64,000 bases of DNA, taken from assembly GCF_009604375.1 (NCBI RefSeq), contig NZ_WEGH01000005.1, forward strand, positions 744,001 to 808,000, read 5' to 3'. A program made the position numbers and the translations under genes. This document shows, piece after piece, positions 49,125 to 57,882 of the stretch (the stretch's first letter is position 1; the number at the start of each line of letters is the position of its first letter). Origin of the DNA: Actinomadura macrotermitis. Its GTDB lineage: Bacteria; Actinomycetota; Actinomycetes; Streptosporangiales; Streptosporangiaceae. The notes beneath the pieces are model-generated. The model saw nothing but the letters and a program-made list of their open reading frames with translations, was not told the DNA's origin and did not search any database.

Positions 49125-50899
49125 AGGACTGCCTCCGGGATGTCGACGAGGCGGGACCGCAGCCATTCCCCGAGGGCCTTGCCCTGCGGGTCGAACCGGG
49201 TCGAGGCCGAGACGCCCTCCTGCAGGAGCCCCTCGACGACGAAGTTGACGGCGCGCAGGTTCGGCAGGACGTGCCGGGTCACGGTGTGCTCGCGGGTCTC
49301 GGGGAGCAGTTCCGCGAGGCGCTCGGTGGTGAGGTGGGCGTTCAGCCAGGCCCACTGGGCGTCGGTGCGGGCCCAGACGCCGATGTTGGCGTCGCCGCCC
49401 TTGTCGCCGCTGCGGGCGCCGGCGATCCGCCCGAGCGGGACGCGGACGGTGGGACCGGCGGGGGCGGGGTTATCCACAGATGGCTGGGGTACTACCGCGC
49501 TCTGACCTGCGGGTTCGACAATGGAAGTGGGGTCGCCCCCCTGGGCGGGCGGGGGTTGGCTGAAGTCGCTCTGCACCACTTCCGCCGCCGGGATGATCAC
49601 CCGCTCTCCATCCGGCAGCACCGCCACATGCTCGATCTCCTCGTTCGCCACAAAAGCCGGCGTGTACACGCCGTACGGCGCGCCCTTCCCCGGCGGCGAG
49701 GTCATCGTGAACCCCGGATACCCGGCGAGCGCCAGCTCCACGACCGCGCCGCTGAAGTCACGCCCGACCTTGACCGGATCGGGGTCCAGAACGGCGCAGC
49801 GCAGCAAAGCGGTCGCCGCGCCCTGGGTAGCCGGGTCCTTCTCCGCCGTACCGACCAGCGTCCACTCCACCCGCTCGGGCCGCCGGTCGCCGAACGCGGC
49901 CTCCAGCTGCGCCTTGGCCAGCTCGGCCTTGGCCTCGATGTCCAGCCCGGTGAGCACGAAGGTCATCTCGTTGCGGTTGCCGCCGAGGTGGTTCAGGCAC
50001 ACCTTGGTGGCAGGCGGCGGCGGGGTGCCGCGCACGCCGCTGATCTCGACGCGGTCGGGGCCGTCCTGGCGGAGCCGGACGGTGTCGAACCGGGTGGTGA
50101 CGTCGGGCCCGGCGTAGGCGGGGCCGCCGATCTCGTAGAGCAGCTGGGCGGTGACGGTCTCGGTGGTGACGTTGCCGCCGGTGCCGTCGTGCTTGGTGAT
50201 GACGCTGGAGCCGTCGGCGCGGATCTCGGCGAGCGGAAAGCCCAGCGGCTTTACGTTGTAGATTTCTTGGAAGAAGGCGTAGTTGCCGCCGGTCGCCTGC
50301 GCGCCGCACTCCAGCACGTGCCCGGCGGCCGTCGCGCCGGCGAGGGCGTCCCAGTCGTCGCGGGCCCAGCCGAAGTGCGCGGCGGCGGGGCCGACGACCA
50401 GGGAGGCGTCGGTGACCCGGCCGGTGACCACGATGTCGGCGCCGGCCTTCAGGCACGCGGCGATGCCCCAGGCCCCCAGGTAGGCGTTGGCGGTGAGCGG
50501 CTGCCCGTGGCGCTCGTGGGCGAGGCCGAGCTCCTTGGCGCGCGGCAGCAGGTCGTCGCCCTCCACGTGGGCGATCGCGACCTGGACGCCGAGACGCTCG
50601 GCGAGTTCGCGCAGCCGGCCCGCCAGCCCGCGCGGGTTGAGACCGCCCGCGTTGGTGACGATCTTGGTGCCGCGCTCGGCGGCCAGCCCGAGGGACTCCT
50701 CCATCTGCCGCAGGAAGGTGGCGGCGTAACCGCCGCCGGGGTCCTTCAGCCTGCTCCGGCCCAGGATCAGCATGGTCAGCTCGGCGAGGTAGTCGCCGGT
50801 GAGGACGTCCAGGGGACCGTCCCGCAGCATCTCCCGGACCGCGGAGAACCGGTCGCCGTAGAAGCCCGAGGCGTTACCGATCCGCAACGGTTGGCTCAT
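49121..50899 (-). CDS. AtuA-family acyclic terpene utilisation protein
   Basis: 592 aa from ATG 50899. The N-terminal DUF1446 domain (about 1-450): RIGNASGFYGDRFSAVREML, GDYLAELTM, TNAGGLNPRGLA, VTGRVTDASLVVGPAA and LECGAQATGGNYAF are typical of AtuA. A small C-terminal domain follows a Pro-rich linker (GARSGDKGGDANIGVWAR to DPQGKALG). AtuA is required for growth on citronellol/geraniol in Pseudomonas; its chemistry is not established. It is first gene of the operon, divergent from a TetR gene with a dyad between them. The gene order A-C-F-D parallels the Pseudomonas atu cluster. Confidence 0.9.
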   Translation of the reverse strand: MSQPLRIGNASGFYGDRFSAVREMLRDGPLDVLTGDYLAELTMLILGRSRLKDPGGGYAATFLRQMEESLGLAAERGTKIVTNAGGLNPRGLAGRLRELAERLGVQVAIAHVEGDDLLPRAKELGLAHERHGQPLTANAYLGAWGIAACLKAGADIVVTGRVTDASLVVGPAAAHFGWARDDWDALAGATAAGHVLECGAQATGGNYAFFQEIYNVKPLGFPLAEIRADGSSVITKHDGTGGNVTTETVTAQLLYEIGGPAYAGPDVTTRFDTVRLRQDGPDRVEISGVRGTPPPPATKVCLNHLGGNRNEMTFVLTGLDIEAKAELAKAQLEAAFGDRRPERVEWTLVGTAEKDPATQGAATALLRCAVLDPDPVKVGRDFSGAVVELALAGYPGFTMTSPPGKGAPYGVYTPAFVANEEIEHVAVLPDGERVIIPAAEVVQSDFSQPPPAQGGDPTSIVEPAGQSAVVPQPSVDNPAPAGPTVRVPLGRIAGARSGDKGGDANIGVWARTDAQWAWLNAHLTTERLAELLPETREHTVTRHVLPNLRAVNFVVEGLLQEGVSASTRFDPQGKALGEWLRSRLVDIPEAVL

Positions 50900-50929
50900 G
50901 GCCCGCAGCCTGCCAGCCCGGCATGAAAA

Positions 50930-50947
50930 AATCAATCGCGCTTGATT
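50930..50947. promoter_or_regulatory. Candidate TetR operator between atuA-type gene and tetR
   Basis: AATCAA-6 bp-TTGATT (perfect 6-bp arms, core TCGCGC) in the AT-richer gap between divergent genes, 31 bp upstream of the AtuA start. Confidence 0.6.
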
Positions 50948-51005
50948 GTTTCCACTTCGGGGCGTATTTGGTTGACTGGAGCATTCCACCGACCCCGAGG
51001 ACACG

Positions 51006-51641
51006 ATGACCACGCAGGCAGTCCCCCGCGAACCGCAGCAGGACCGCAGCCGCGCCACCCGGCAGCGGCTGCTGGAGGCCGCCGTGGACTGCCTGGCGTC
51101 GATGGGCTGGGCGGGCACGACCGTCGCGGTGGTGGCCGAGCGCGCCGGGGTGTCGCGCGGCGCGGCCCAGCACCACTTCCGCACCCGCGAGGAGCTGGTC
51201 ACCGCCGCCGTCGAGTACGGCAGCGAGGTGCGGATGACCCGGATGCGCGAGCACCTGGACGCCCTGGCGGGCCGCCGGCCGAGCGCGCTGGAGGTCGTCA
51301 CGCTGCTCGGCGAGATGTACACCAGCCCGCTGTTCCGGGCCGCGCTGCAGCTGTGGGTCGCGGCGAGCTCGGACGACCAGCTGCGCGCCCAGGTCCTGCC
51401 GCTGGAGGCCCGGGTCGGCCGGGAGGCGCACCGGCTCACCGTGGAGGCGCTCGGCGCGGACGAGACGGTCCCGGGCGTGCGCGAGACCGTCCAGGCCACC
51501 CTGGACCTGGTGCGCGGCCTCGGCCTGGCCGACCTGCTCACCGACGACTCGGCGCGCCGGGCCCGCCTGCTGCGCCAGTGGGCGGCGACGCTGGAGCTCG
51601 CCCTCGGCGCGGCGCCCGCCTCGACGGACGTCCCGCGCTGA
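51006..51641 (+). CDS. TetR family regulator of the atuA-type operon
   Basis: 211 aa from ATG 51006 with GAGGACACG upstream. HTH: RSRATRQRLLEAAVDCLASMGWAGTTVAVVAERAGVSRGAAQHHFRTREELV. The C-terminal ligand domain is helical. It is divergent from the carboxylase operon with a palindrome between them, so probably its repressor, relieved by a branched acyl-CoA or terpenoid; both are inferences from context. A second, unrelated TetR gene follows 44 bp downstream. Confidence 0.92.
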   Translation: MTTQAVPREPQQDRSRATRQRLLEAAVDCLASMGWAGTTVAVVAERAGVSRGAAQHHFRTREELVTAAVEYGSEVRMTRMREHLDALAGRRPSALEVVTLLGEMYTSPLFRAALQLWVAASSDDQLRAQVLPLEARVGREAHRLTVEALGADETVPGVRETVQATLDLVRGLGLADLLTDDSARRARLLRQWAATLELALGAAPASTDVPR

Positions 51642-51685
51642 GCCGCCCGGACGGGCCGCCACCGGACGCTGGGATACTCGGTGCC

Positions 51686-52294
51686 GTGACCTCCACATCC
51701 GCGGCCCGGCGGCCGGCCAAGCGCGGGCGGCCCGGCCACGACCTGGAATCGGTCCTGGCGGTCGCCGTCCGGCTGTTCAACGAGCGCGGCTACGAGGCCA
51801 CCGGGATGGAGGCGCTCGCGCGCGCGCTCGGCATCACCAAGTCGGCGATCTACCACCATGTCGACAGCAAGGAGGACCTGCTGCGCATGGCCACCGACCG
51901 GGCCCTGGACGGCCTGTTCGAGGCGGCCGAGGAGGCGGCGGCGCTGGACGGGCGCGCGATCGACCGGCTGGAGTTCCTGGTGGAGCGCAGCGTGCACGTG
52001 CTCGCCGAGCGGCTGCCGTTCGTCACCCTGCTGCTGCGGGTGCGCGGCAACACCGACGTGGAGCGGCGGGCGCTGGAGCGGCGCCGCGCCTTCGACCACT
52101 TGGTCGCCGAGCTGATGGAGCGGGCCGCGGCCGAGGGCGACCTGCGGCCGGGCATCGACCCGGCGATCGGGGCGCGGCTGGTGTTCGGCATGGTCAACTC
52201 GCTGATCGAGTGGTACCGGCCGGACGGCGGCACGGACGTGGCCGCGCTTGCCGTACTGGTCCGCCGTACTGCCTTCGACGGCTTGCGCGCCTGA
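51686..52294 (+). CDS. paaR: TetR family regulator, probable PaaR
   Basis: 202 aa from GTG 51686. N-terminal HTH GRPGHDLESVLAVAVRLFNERGYEATGMEALARALGITKSAIYHHVDSKEDLLRMAT. It lies 86 bp upstream of paaZ on the same strand, and the gap contains an operator closely matching the PaaR consensus. In Corynebacterium and relatives PaaR represses the phenylacetate genes and is released by phenylacetyl-CoA. I assign PaaR by position and operator, not by diagnostic residues. Confidence 0.8.
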   Translation: MTSTSAARRPAKRGRPGHDLESVLAVAVRLFNERGYEATGMEALARALGITKSAIYHHVDSKEDLLRMATDRALDGLFEAAEEAAALDGRAIDRLEFLVERSVHVLAERLPFVTLLLRVRGNTDVERRALERRRAFDHLVAELMERAAAEGDLRPGIDPAIGARLVFGMVNSLIEWYRPDGGTDVAALAVLVRRTAFDGLRA

Positions 52295-52336
52295 CCCCGG
52301 CGGGTCTTCCCAGCTCCGGCCCGGCGGGTTAGCATT

Positions 52337-52358
52337 ACTTACCGAACGTCCGGTCGGT
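52337..52358. promoter_or_regulatory. PaaR operator upstream of paaZ
   Basis: The site reads ACTTACCG-AA-CG-TC-CGGTCGGT. It fits the published PaaR palindrome of the form ACTNACCG...CGGTNAGT at every fixed position but one (G for A near the end). The inner dyad TTACCGA (52339-52345)/TCGGTAA (52354-52360) is perfect. It lies 22 bp before the paaZ ATG, overlapping the likely promoter. Confidence 0.8.
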
Positions 52359-52379
52359 AATTCGGTGAAGGGACAGGGC

Positions 52380-54377
52380 ATGGCAGTGCTGCGCGGTTAC
52401 GTCTCGGGGACCTGGCAGACCCCTCAGGACGAGGGCGCCCCGATCCACGACGCCGTCACCGGCCAGGAGGTCGCCAGGGTCTCCTCCGCCGGGATCGACT
52501 TCGGCGCCGCGCTGGCCTATGGCCGGCGGCAGGGAGCGGGTCTGCGCGAGCTGACCTTCCACCAGCGCGCGTCGCTGCTGAAGGCCCTCGCGTCCCACCT
52601 CAACGAGCACCGCGAGGAGCTGTACGCGCTGTCGGCGCACGCCGGCGCGACGCTCGCCGACGCCCGGATCGACGTCGACGGCGGTATCGGCACGCTGTTC
52701 GCCTTCTCCAGCAAGGGCCGCCGCGAGATGCCCAACGACACCGTCTACATCGACGGCGCGGTGGAGCCCCTCGGTAAGGGCGGCACGTTCGCCGGCCGCC
52801 ACCTGATGACGCCGCTGCACGGCGTGGCGGTCCAGATCAACGCGTTCAACTTCCCCGTCTGGGGCCCGCTGGAGAAGCTGGCGCCCGCGTTCATCGCCGG
52901 CATGCCGACGCTCATCAAGCCCGCCTCCCAGACCGCCTACATCACCGCCCGCCTGGTCGAGCTGATCATCGACAGCGGCATCCTGCCCGAAGGATCGGTC
53001 CAGCTCGTCTGCGGCGAGCCCGGCGACCTGCTCGACCACCTCACCGAGCAGGACGTGCTGAGCTTCACCGGCTCGGCCGCCACCGCCCGCAAGCTGCGCA
53101 CCCACCCCGTCATCGTCGAGCGCGCCGTCCGCTTCAACGCCGAGGCCGACTCGCTCAACTGCTCCATCCTGGGCCCCGACGGCGACATCGACCTGTACGC
53201 CAAGCAGCTCGTCACCGAGATGACCGCCAAGGCGGGGCAGAAGTGCACCGCCATCCGCCGCGCGTTCGTGCCCCGCGACCGCCTGGACGAGGTCACCGAC
53301 GCCGTCCGCGAACGCCTGTCGCGCATCGTCATCGGCGCCCCCGGCGCCGAGGGAGTGCGGATGGGCCCGCTGGTCAGCCGCCAGCAGCGCGAAGAGGTCC
53401 GCCGCGCGGTCAAGGCGCTCGGCGGGACGCCCCTGTTCGGCGACCCCGACCGGGTCGAGGCCGTCGACGCCGACGCCGAACTCGGCGCGTTCATGTCGCC
53501 GCTGCTGCTGCTGGGCGACCCCGAGCGGGCCGAACCGCACGAGGTCGAGGCGTTCGGCCCCGTCAGCACCCTGCTGCCCTACGACTCGACCGAGCAGGTC
53601 ATCGACTACGCCGCCCGCGGCCGCGGCAGCCTCGTCGGCTCCCTCGTCACCGAAGACACCGACTTCGCCCGCCAGATCGTCCTGGGCCTGGCCCCCTGGC
53701 ACGGCCGCATCCTCGTGCTCGACCGCACCGACGCCAAGGAATCCACCGGCCACGGCTCACCTCTGCCGATGCTGGTGCACGGCGGCCCCGGCCGCGCCGG
53801 CGGCGGCGAGGAGCTCGGCGGCGTCCGCGCCGTCCTGCACCACATGCAGCGCACCGCCGTCCAGGCCTCGCCCGGCGTCCTCACCGCCATCACCGGCCAC
53901 TGGACGCCCGGCGCGCAGCGGTCCGACGACGGCGTCCACCCCTTCCGCAAGAACCTCGCCCAGCTCAAGGCCGGCGACTCGGTCACCGCCGGGCCCCGTA
54001 CCGTCACCCTGGACGACATCGAGCACTTCGCCGAGTTCACCGGCGACACCTTCTACGCCCACACCGACGAACAAGCCGCCCAGGCCAACCCGCTGTTCGG
54101 CGGCATCGTCGCCCACGGCTACCTGGTGGTGTCGTTCGCCGCCGGCCTGTTCGTCTCCCCCGAACCCGGCCCCGTCCTGGCCAACTACGGCCTGGAGAAC
54201 CTGCGCTTCCTCACCCCGGTGAAGCCGGGCGACGAGCTGACCGTCACCCTGACGGCCAAGCAGATCACCCCGCGCGAAGGCGCCGACTACGGCGAGGTCC
54301 GCTGGGACACCGACGTCACCAACCAGGACGGCGCCTCCGTCGCCAAGTACGACGTCCTCACCCTGGTGGCCAAATGA
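52380..54377 (+). CDS. paaZ: PaaZ: oxepin-CoA hydrolase/3-oxo-5,6-dehydrosuberyl-CoA semialdehyde dehydrogenase
   Basis: 665 aa from ATG 52380. The aldehyde dehydrogenase domain (about 1-520) has INAFNFPVWGPLEKLAPA, base glutamate in FNAEADSLNCS and nucleophilic cysteine in AGQKCTAIRRA. The MaoC hotdog domain (about 540-665) has HFAEFTGDTFYAHTDEQAAQANPLFGGIVAHGYL, the D...H hydratase dyad. It opens the seven-membered oxepin ring of phenylacetate degradation and oxidises the resulting aldehyde. It is the first structural gene of paaZABCDE, with its stop overlapping paaA (ATGA). Confidence 0.95.
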   Translation: MAVLRGYVSGTWQTPQDEGAPIHDAVTGQEVARVSSAGIDFGAALAYGRRQGAGLRELTFHQRASLLKALASHLNEHREELYALSAHAGATLADARIDVDGGIGTLFAFSSKGRREMPNDTVYIDGAVEPLGKGGTFAGRHLMTPLHGVAVQINAFNFPVWGPLEKLAPAFIAGMPTLIKPASQTAYITARLVELIIDSGILPEGSVQLVCGEPGDLLDHLTEQDVLSFTGSAATARKLRTHPVIVERAVRFNAEADSLNCSILGPDGDIDLYAKQLVTEMTAKAGQKCTAIRRAFVPRDRLDEVTDAVRERLSRIVIGAPGAEGVRMGPLVSRQQREEVRRAVKALGGTPLFGDPDRVEAVDADAELGAFMSPLLLLGDPERAEPHEVEAFGPVSTLLPYDSTEQVIDYAARGRGSLVGSLVTEDTDFARQIVLGLAPWHGRILVLDRTDAKESTGHGSPLPMLVHGGPGRAGGGEELGGVRAVLHHMQRTAVQASPGVLTAITGHWTPGAQRSDDGVHPFRKNLAQLKAGDSVTAGPRTVTLDDIEHFAEFTGDTFYAHTDEQAAQANPLFGGIVAHGYLVVSFAAGLFVSPEPGPVLANYGLENLRFLTPVKPGDELTVTLTAKQITPREGADYGEVRWDTDVTNQDGASVAKYDVLTLVAK

Positions 54378-55288
54378 GCACGTTCGACGAAGTGATCGCG
54401 GCGGACCAGCGGATCGAGCCGCGCGACGAGATGCCCGAGGCGTACCGCAAGACCATGGTCCGCCAGATCGCCCAGCACGCCCACTCGGAGATCATCGGCA
54501 TGCAGCCGGAGGGCTACTGGATCACCCGGGCGCCGTCGCTGCGGCGCAAGGCGATCCTGCTGGCCAAGGTGCAGGACGAGGCGGGCCACGGCCTGTACCT
54601 GTACGCGGCGGCCGAGACGCTCGGGATGGACCGCGCCGACCTGACCGAGCGATTGATCGACGGCCGGCAGAAGTACTCCTCGATCTTCAACTACCCGACG
54701 CTGTCGTACGCCGACGTCGGCGTGATCGGCTGGCTGGTGGACGGCGCGGCGATCTGCAACCAGGTGCCGCTCTGCCGCAGCTCCTACGGCCCCTACGCGC
54801 GCGCGATGATCCGGGTCTGCAAGGAGGAGTCGTTCCACCAGCGGCAGGGCTACGAGCTGCTGATGACCATGATGGGCGGCACCGCGGCGCAGCGCGCGAT
54901 GGTGCAGGACGCGGTGGACCGCTGGTGGTGGCCGTCGCTGATGATGTTCGGGCCGCCCGACGCCGACTCCCCCAACACCGCCCGCTCGATGGCCTGGAGG
55001 ATCAAGCGGCACACCAACGACGAGCTGCGGCAGAAGTTCGTCGACATGACCGTCCCGCAGGCCGAGCGGCTCGGCGTCACGCTGCCCGACCCGGAGCTGC
55101 GCTGGAACGCCGAGCGCGGCCACCACGACTTCGGCACGCCCGACTGGGACGAGCTGAAGCGCGTCATCGGCGGCGACGGCCCCTGCAACGCCGAGCGGAT
55201 CGCGAACCGCCGCCGCGCCCACGAGGAGGGCGCGTGGGTCCGCGAGGCCGCCGCCGCACACGCCCGCAAGAAGGAGGCGACGCCATGA
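54374..55288 (+). CDS. paaA: Phenylacetyl-CoA epoxidase catalytic subunit
   Basis: 304 aa from ATG 54374. Ferritin-like diiron protein: EAYRKTMVRQIAQHAHSEIIGMQPEGYW, LLAKVQDEAGHGLYLY (ExxH) and KEESFHQRQGYELL (ExxH) supply the iron ligands. With PaaB, C, D and E it forms 1,2-epoxyphenylacetyl-CoA using O2 and NADPH. Overlaps paaZ and paaB by 4 bp each. Confidence 0.97.
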   Translation: MSTFDEVIAADQRIEPRDEMPEAYRKTMVRQIAQHAHSEIIGMQPEGYWITRAPSLRRKAILLAKVQDEAGHGLYLYAAAETLGMDRADLTERLIDGRQKYSSIFNYPTLSYADVGVIGWLVDGAAICNQVPLCRSSYGPYARAMIRVCKEESFHQRQGYELLMTMMGGTAAQRAMVQDAVDRWWWPSLMMFGPPDADSPNTARSMAWRIKRHTNDELRQKFVDMTVPQAERLGVTLPDPELRWNAERGHHDFGTPDWDELKRVIGGDGPCNAERIANRRRAHEEGAWVREAAAAHARKKEATP

Positions 55289-55563
55289 CCTGGCCCCTGT
55301 ACGAGGTGTTCGTCCGCGGCAAGCGCGGCCTGAACCACGTGCACGTCGGCTCGCTGCACGCGCCCGACGACGAGTCCGCGCTGCACAACGCCCGCGACCT
55401 GTACACCCGGCGCAACGAGGGCGTCAGCATCTGGGTGGTGCGCTCGGCGCACATCACCGCGTCCAGCCCGGACGAGCAGGACGCCTTCTTCGCGCCGAGC
55501 GGCGACAAGGTGTACCGGCACCCGACGTTCTACGCCATTCCCGACGACGTTCCGCACATCTGA
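55285..55563 (+). CDS. paaB: Phenylacetyl-CoA epoxidase subunit PaaB
   Basis: 92 aa from ATG 55285 with AAGGAGG upstream. Small bridging subunit: WPLYEVFVRGKRGLNHVHVGSLHAPDDESALHNARDLYTRR is a family hallmark. It connects PaaAC heterodimers in the epoxidase complex and has no catalytic site. Normal length for PaaB. Confidence 0.96.
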   Translation: MTWPLYEVFVRGKRGLNHVHVGSLHAPDDESALHNARDLYTRRNEGVSIWVVRSAHITASSPDEQDAFFAPSGDKVYRHPTFYAIPDDVPHI

Positions 55564-56330
55564 TGGACCTCTACGACGACGACTTCACCGGCGACGGCCA
55601 CTGGGCCTTCGGCACCGGCTTCCGCGACCCGCTGGACGGCGTCCCCATGACGCCGGCCTCCCCCGAGCTGGCGGAGCGCTGCCTGGCCCTCGGCGACGAC
55701 GCGCTGGTCATGTCGCACCGGATCCAGGAGTGGTGCACCCGCGCGCCCGAGCTGGAGGACGAGGTCGCGCTCGCCAACATCGCGCTGGACCTGCTCGGCC
55801 AGGCGCGGCTGCTGCTCGCCCGCACCGGCCGCGACGAGGACGCGCTCGCCTTCCACCGCGAGGCGGCCGGGTTCCGCAACGTCCGGCTCGCCGAGGTGCG
55901 CAACGGCGACTTCGCGCACCTGGTCGTCCGGCTGCTGGTCTTCTCGACGTGGCGCCTGGCGGTGCTGGAGCGGCTGCGCGGCGACCCCGACCCGGTCCTC
56001 GCCGCGATCGCGGACAAGGGCGTCAAGGAGGTCGCCTACCACCGCGACTACGCCGCCCGCTGGACGATCATGCTGGGCGACGGCACCGAGCACTCCCGTG
56101 AGCGCATGGAGCGGGCCCTCGCCGACCTGTGGCCGCTGGTCGGCGAGCTGTTCACCCGCGACCCGGACCTGCGCGCGGGGTTCGACGCCGTCATCGGCGA
56201 GGTCCTCGCCCGCGCCACCCTGAAGGTGCCCGCCGGCACCGCGCCGCCCGGCCCGCGCGGCGACGACCTGGCCGAGCTGCTGGCCGAGATGCAGGGCGTC
56301 GCCCGGTCCCTCCCGGAGGCGACATGGTGA
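55563..56330 (+). CDS. paaC: Phenylacetyl-CoA epoxidase structural subunit PaaC
   Basis: 255 aa from ATG 55563, one-base overlap with paaB (TGATG). Helical ferritin-like scaffold lacking a complete diiron centre, with VMSHRIQEWCTRAPELEDEVALANIALDLLGQARLLL and KEVAYHRDYAARWTIMLGDGTEHS. It pairs with PaaA. The first 15 residues (LYDDDFTGDGHW) form an acidic extension. Overlaps paaD by 7 bp. Confidence 0.95.
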   Translation: MDLYDDDFTGDGHWAFGTGFRDPLDGVPMTPASPELAERCLALGDDALVMSHRIQEWCTRAPELEDEVALANIALDLLGQARLLLARTGRDEDALAFHREAAGFRNVRLAEVRNGDFAHLVVRLLVFSTWRLAVLERLRGDPDPVLAAIADKGVKEVAYHRDYAARWTIMLGDGTEHSRERMERALADLWPLVGELFTRDPDLRAGFDAVIGEVLARATLKVPAGTAPPGPRGDDLAELLAEMQGVARSLPEATW

Positions 56331-56812
56331 CCGCGCGCGAGGTCGCCGAGACCGTCACCGACCCCGAGCTGCCGCAGCTCACCCTCGCCGACCTCGGCGT
56401 GCTGCGCGACGTCGCCGAGCGGGACGGCCGGGTCACCGTGACGATCACCCCGACCTACACCGGCTGCCCGGCGCTGGACACCATGCGCGACGACCTGGTG
56501 CGCCGGCTCACCGAGGCCGGGTTCGCCGGCGTCGACGTGCGGATCGCGCTCAGCCCCGCCTGGAGCAGCGACCAGATCACCGCGGCGGGGCGCCGCAAGC
56601 TGGCCGCGGCCGGGATCGCGCCGCCCGGCCGCGCGCCGCGCCCGCCCGCCGGGCCCGTCCCGCTCACCCTCGGCCCGACCCGGACGGCGGCCTGCCCGCG
56701 CTGCGGCTCCCCCGACACCGAGGAGCTGTCGGAGTTCGGCGCGACCGCGTGCCGGGCGCTGCGCCGCTGCCGGTCCTGCCGCGAGCCCTTCGACCACTTC
56801 AAGGAGATCTGA
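56324..56812 (+). CDS. paaD: Phenylacetyl-CoA epoxidase maturation protein PaaD
   Basis: 162 aa from ATG 56324 with CGGAGG upstream. N-terminal MIP18/DUF59 domain (VTDPELPQLTLADLGVLRDV, TPTYTGCPALDTM) and a C-terminal zinc-ribbon: CPRCGSPDTEELSEFGATACRALRRCRSCREPFDHFKEI. It is thought to assist iron-sulfur assembly of the epoxidase; not catalytic. Overlaps paaC. Confidence 0.95.
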   Translation: MVTAREVAETVTDPELPQLTLADLGVLRDVAERDGRVTVTITPTYTGCPALDTMRDDLVRRLTEAGFAGVDVRIALSPAWSSDQITAAGRRKLAAAGIAPPGRAPRPPAGPVPLTLGPTRTAACPRCGSPDTEELSEFGATACRALRRCRSCREPFDHFKEI

Positions 56813-56814
56813 CC

Positions 56815-57873
56815 GTGGCCGCCGTAACGCACACCCTGCGGGTGGACAAGGTGGAGCGGCTCTGCGAGGACGCCGTCGCGGTGACCTTCGCGGTGCCGCC
56901 CGAGCTCGCCGGCCGGTACGCCTTCCGGCCCGGCCAGTCGCTCACCCTGCGCCGGTTCGTGGACGGCCGCGAGGAGCGCCGGTCGTACTCGATCTGCGCG
57001 CCGGCCGGCGGGCCGCCGCGCGTCGGGGTCCGCGAGGTGCCCGGCGGGGTGTTCTCGTCCTGGCTGGTCCACGAGGTGCGGCCGGGCGACGAGATCGAGG
57101 TGCTGCCGCCCGCCGGGTCGTTCACCGCCGACCTCGCCCCGGGCGCGCACCACGTGCTGGTCGCCGCCGGGTCGGGCATCACCCCGATCCTGTCGATCGC
57201 CGCGTCCGCCCTCGCGGTGCCCGGTTCACGGGTGACCGTCCTGTACGGCAACCGCACCGCCGGGTCGGTGATGTTCGCCGACGAGCTCGCCGGCCTGAAG
57301 GACGCCCACCCCGAGCGGGTGCAGCTGGTGCACGTGCTGTCGCGCGAGCCGCGCGAGGCCGAGCTGTTCAGCGGGCGGCTCGACGCGGCGCGGCTGCGCC
57401 GGCTGCTGCCGCTGCTCGTCCCGGTCGCGGACGTGGACCACTGGTGGCTCTGCGGCCCCTACGGGATGGTCACCGGCGCGATGGAGGTGCTGGCCGGGCT
57501 GGGGGTGCCCCGCGACCGCGTGCACCGGGAGCTGTTCCACGTCGAGGACGTCCCGCCGGAGCGCGCGGCACCGCCGCCGCCCGCGCCGGACGGGCCGTCC
57601 ACCCCGGTCACGGTGATCCTGGACGGCCGCACCACCCGGCTGGACCTGCCGCCGGGCGCGACCGTGCTGGACGGCGCCCAGCGGGTCCGCCCCGACATGC
57701 CGTTCGCCTGCAAGGGCGGCGTCTGCGGCACCTGCCGGGCCAAGGTCACCGAGGGCGAGGTCGTGATGCGCCGCAACTACGCCCTCGACCCGGCCGAGCT
57801 GGACGCGGGCTACGTCCTCACCTGCCAGTCCGAGCCGGCGGGCGGCCCGGTGACGGTCGACTTCGACGCCTGA
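56815..57873 (+). CDS. paaE: Phenylacetyl-CoA epoxidase reductase subunit PaaE
   Basis: 352 aa from GTG 56815 with AAGGAGA 8 nt upstream. FAD-binding RRSYSICAP and NAD(P)-binding LVAAGSGITPILSIAAS in the ferredoxin-reductase part, then a C-terminal plant-type [2Fe-2S] domain with PFACKGGVCGTCRAKVTEGEV and the last ligand in LTCQSEP. It passes electrons from NADPH to PaaA. It ends the paa cluster here; paaF, G, H, J and K are not in the window. Confidence 0.95.
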   Translation: MAAVTHTLRVDKVERLCEDAVAVTFAVPPELAGRYAFRPGQSLTLRRFVDGREERRSYSICAPAGGPPRVGVREVPGGVFSSWLVHEVRPGDEIEVLPPAGSFTADLAPGAHHVLVAAGSGITPILSIAASALAVPGSRVTVLYGNRTAGSVMFADELAGLKDAHPERVQLVHVLSREPREAELFSGRLDAARLRRLLPLLVPVADVDHWWLCGPYGMVTGAMEVLAGLGVPRDRVHRELFHVEDVPPERAAPPPPAPDGPSTPVTVILDGRTTRLDLPPGATVLDGAQRVRPDMPFACKGGVCGTCRAKVTEGEVVMRRNYALDPAELDAGYVLTCQSEPAGGPVTVDFDA

Positions 57874-57882
57874 GCCGGGCGG

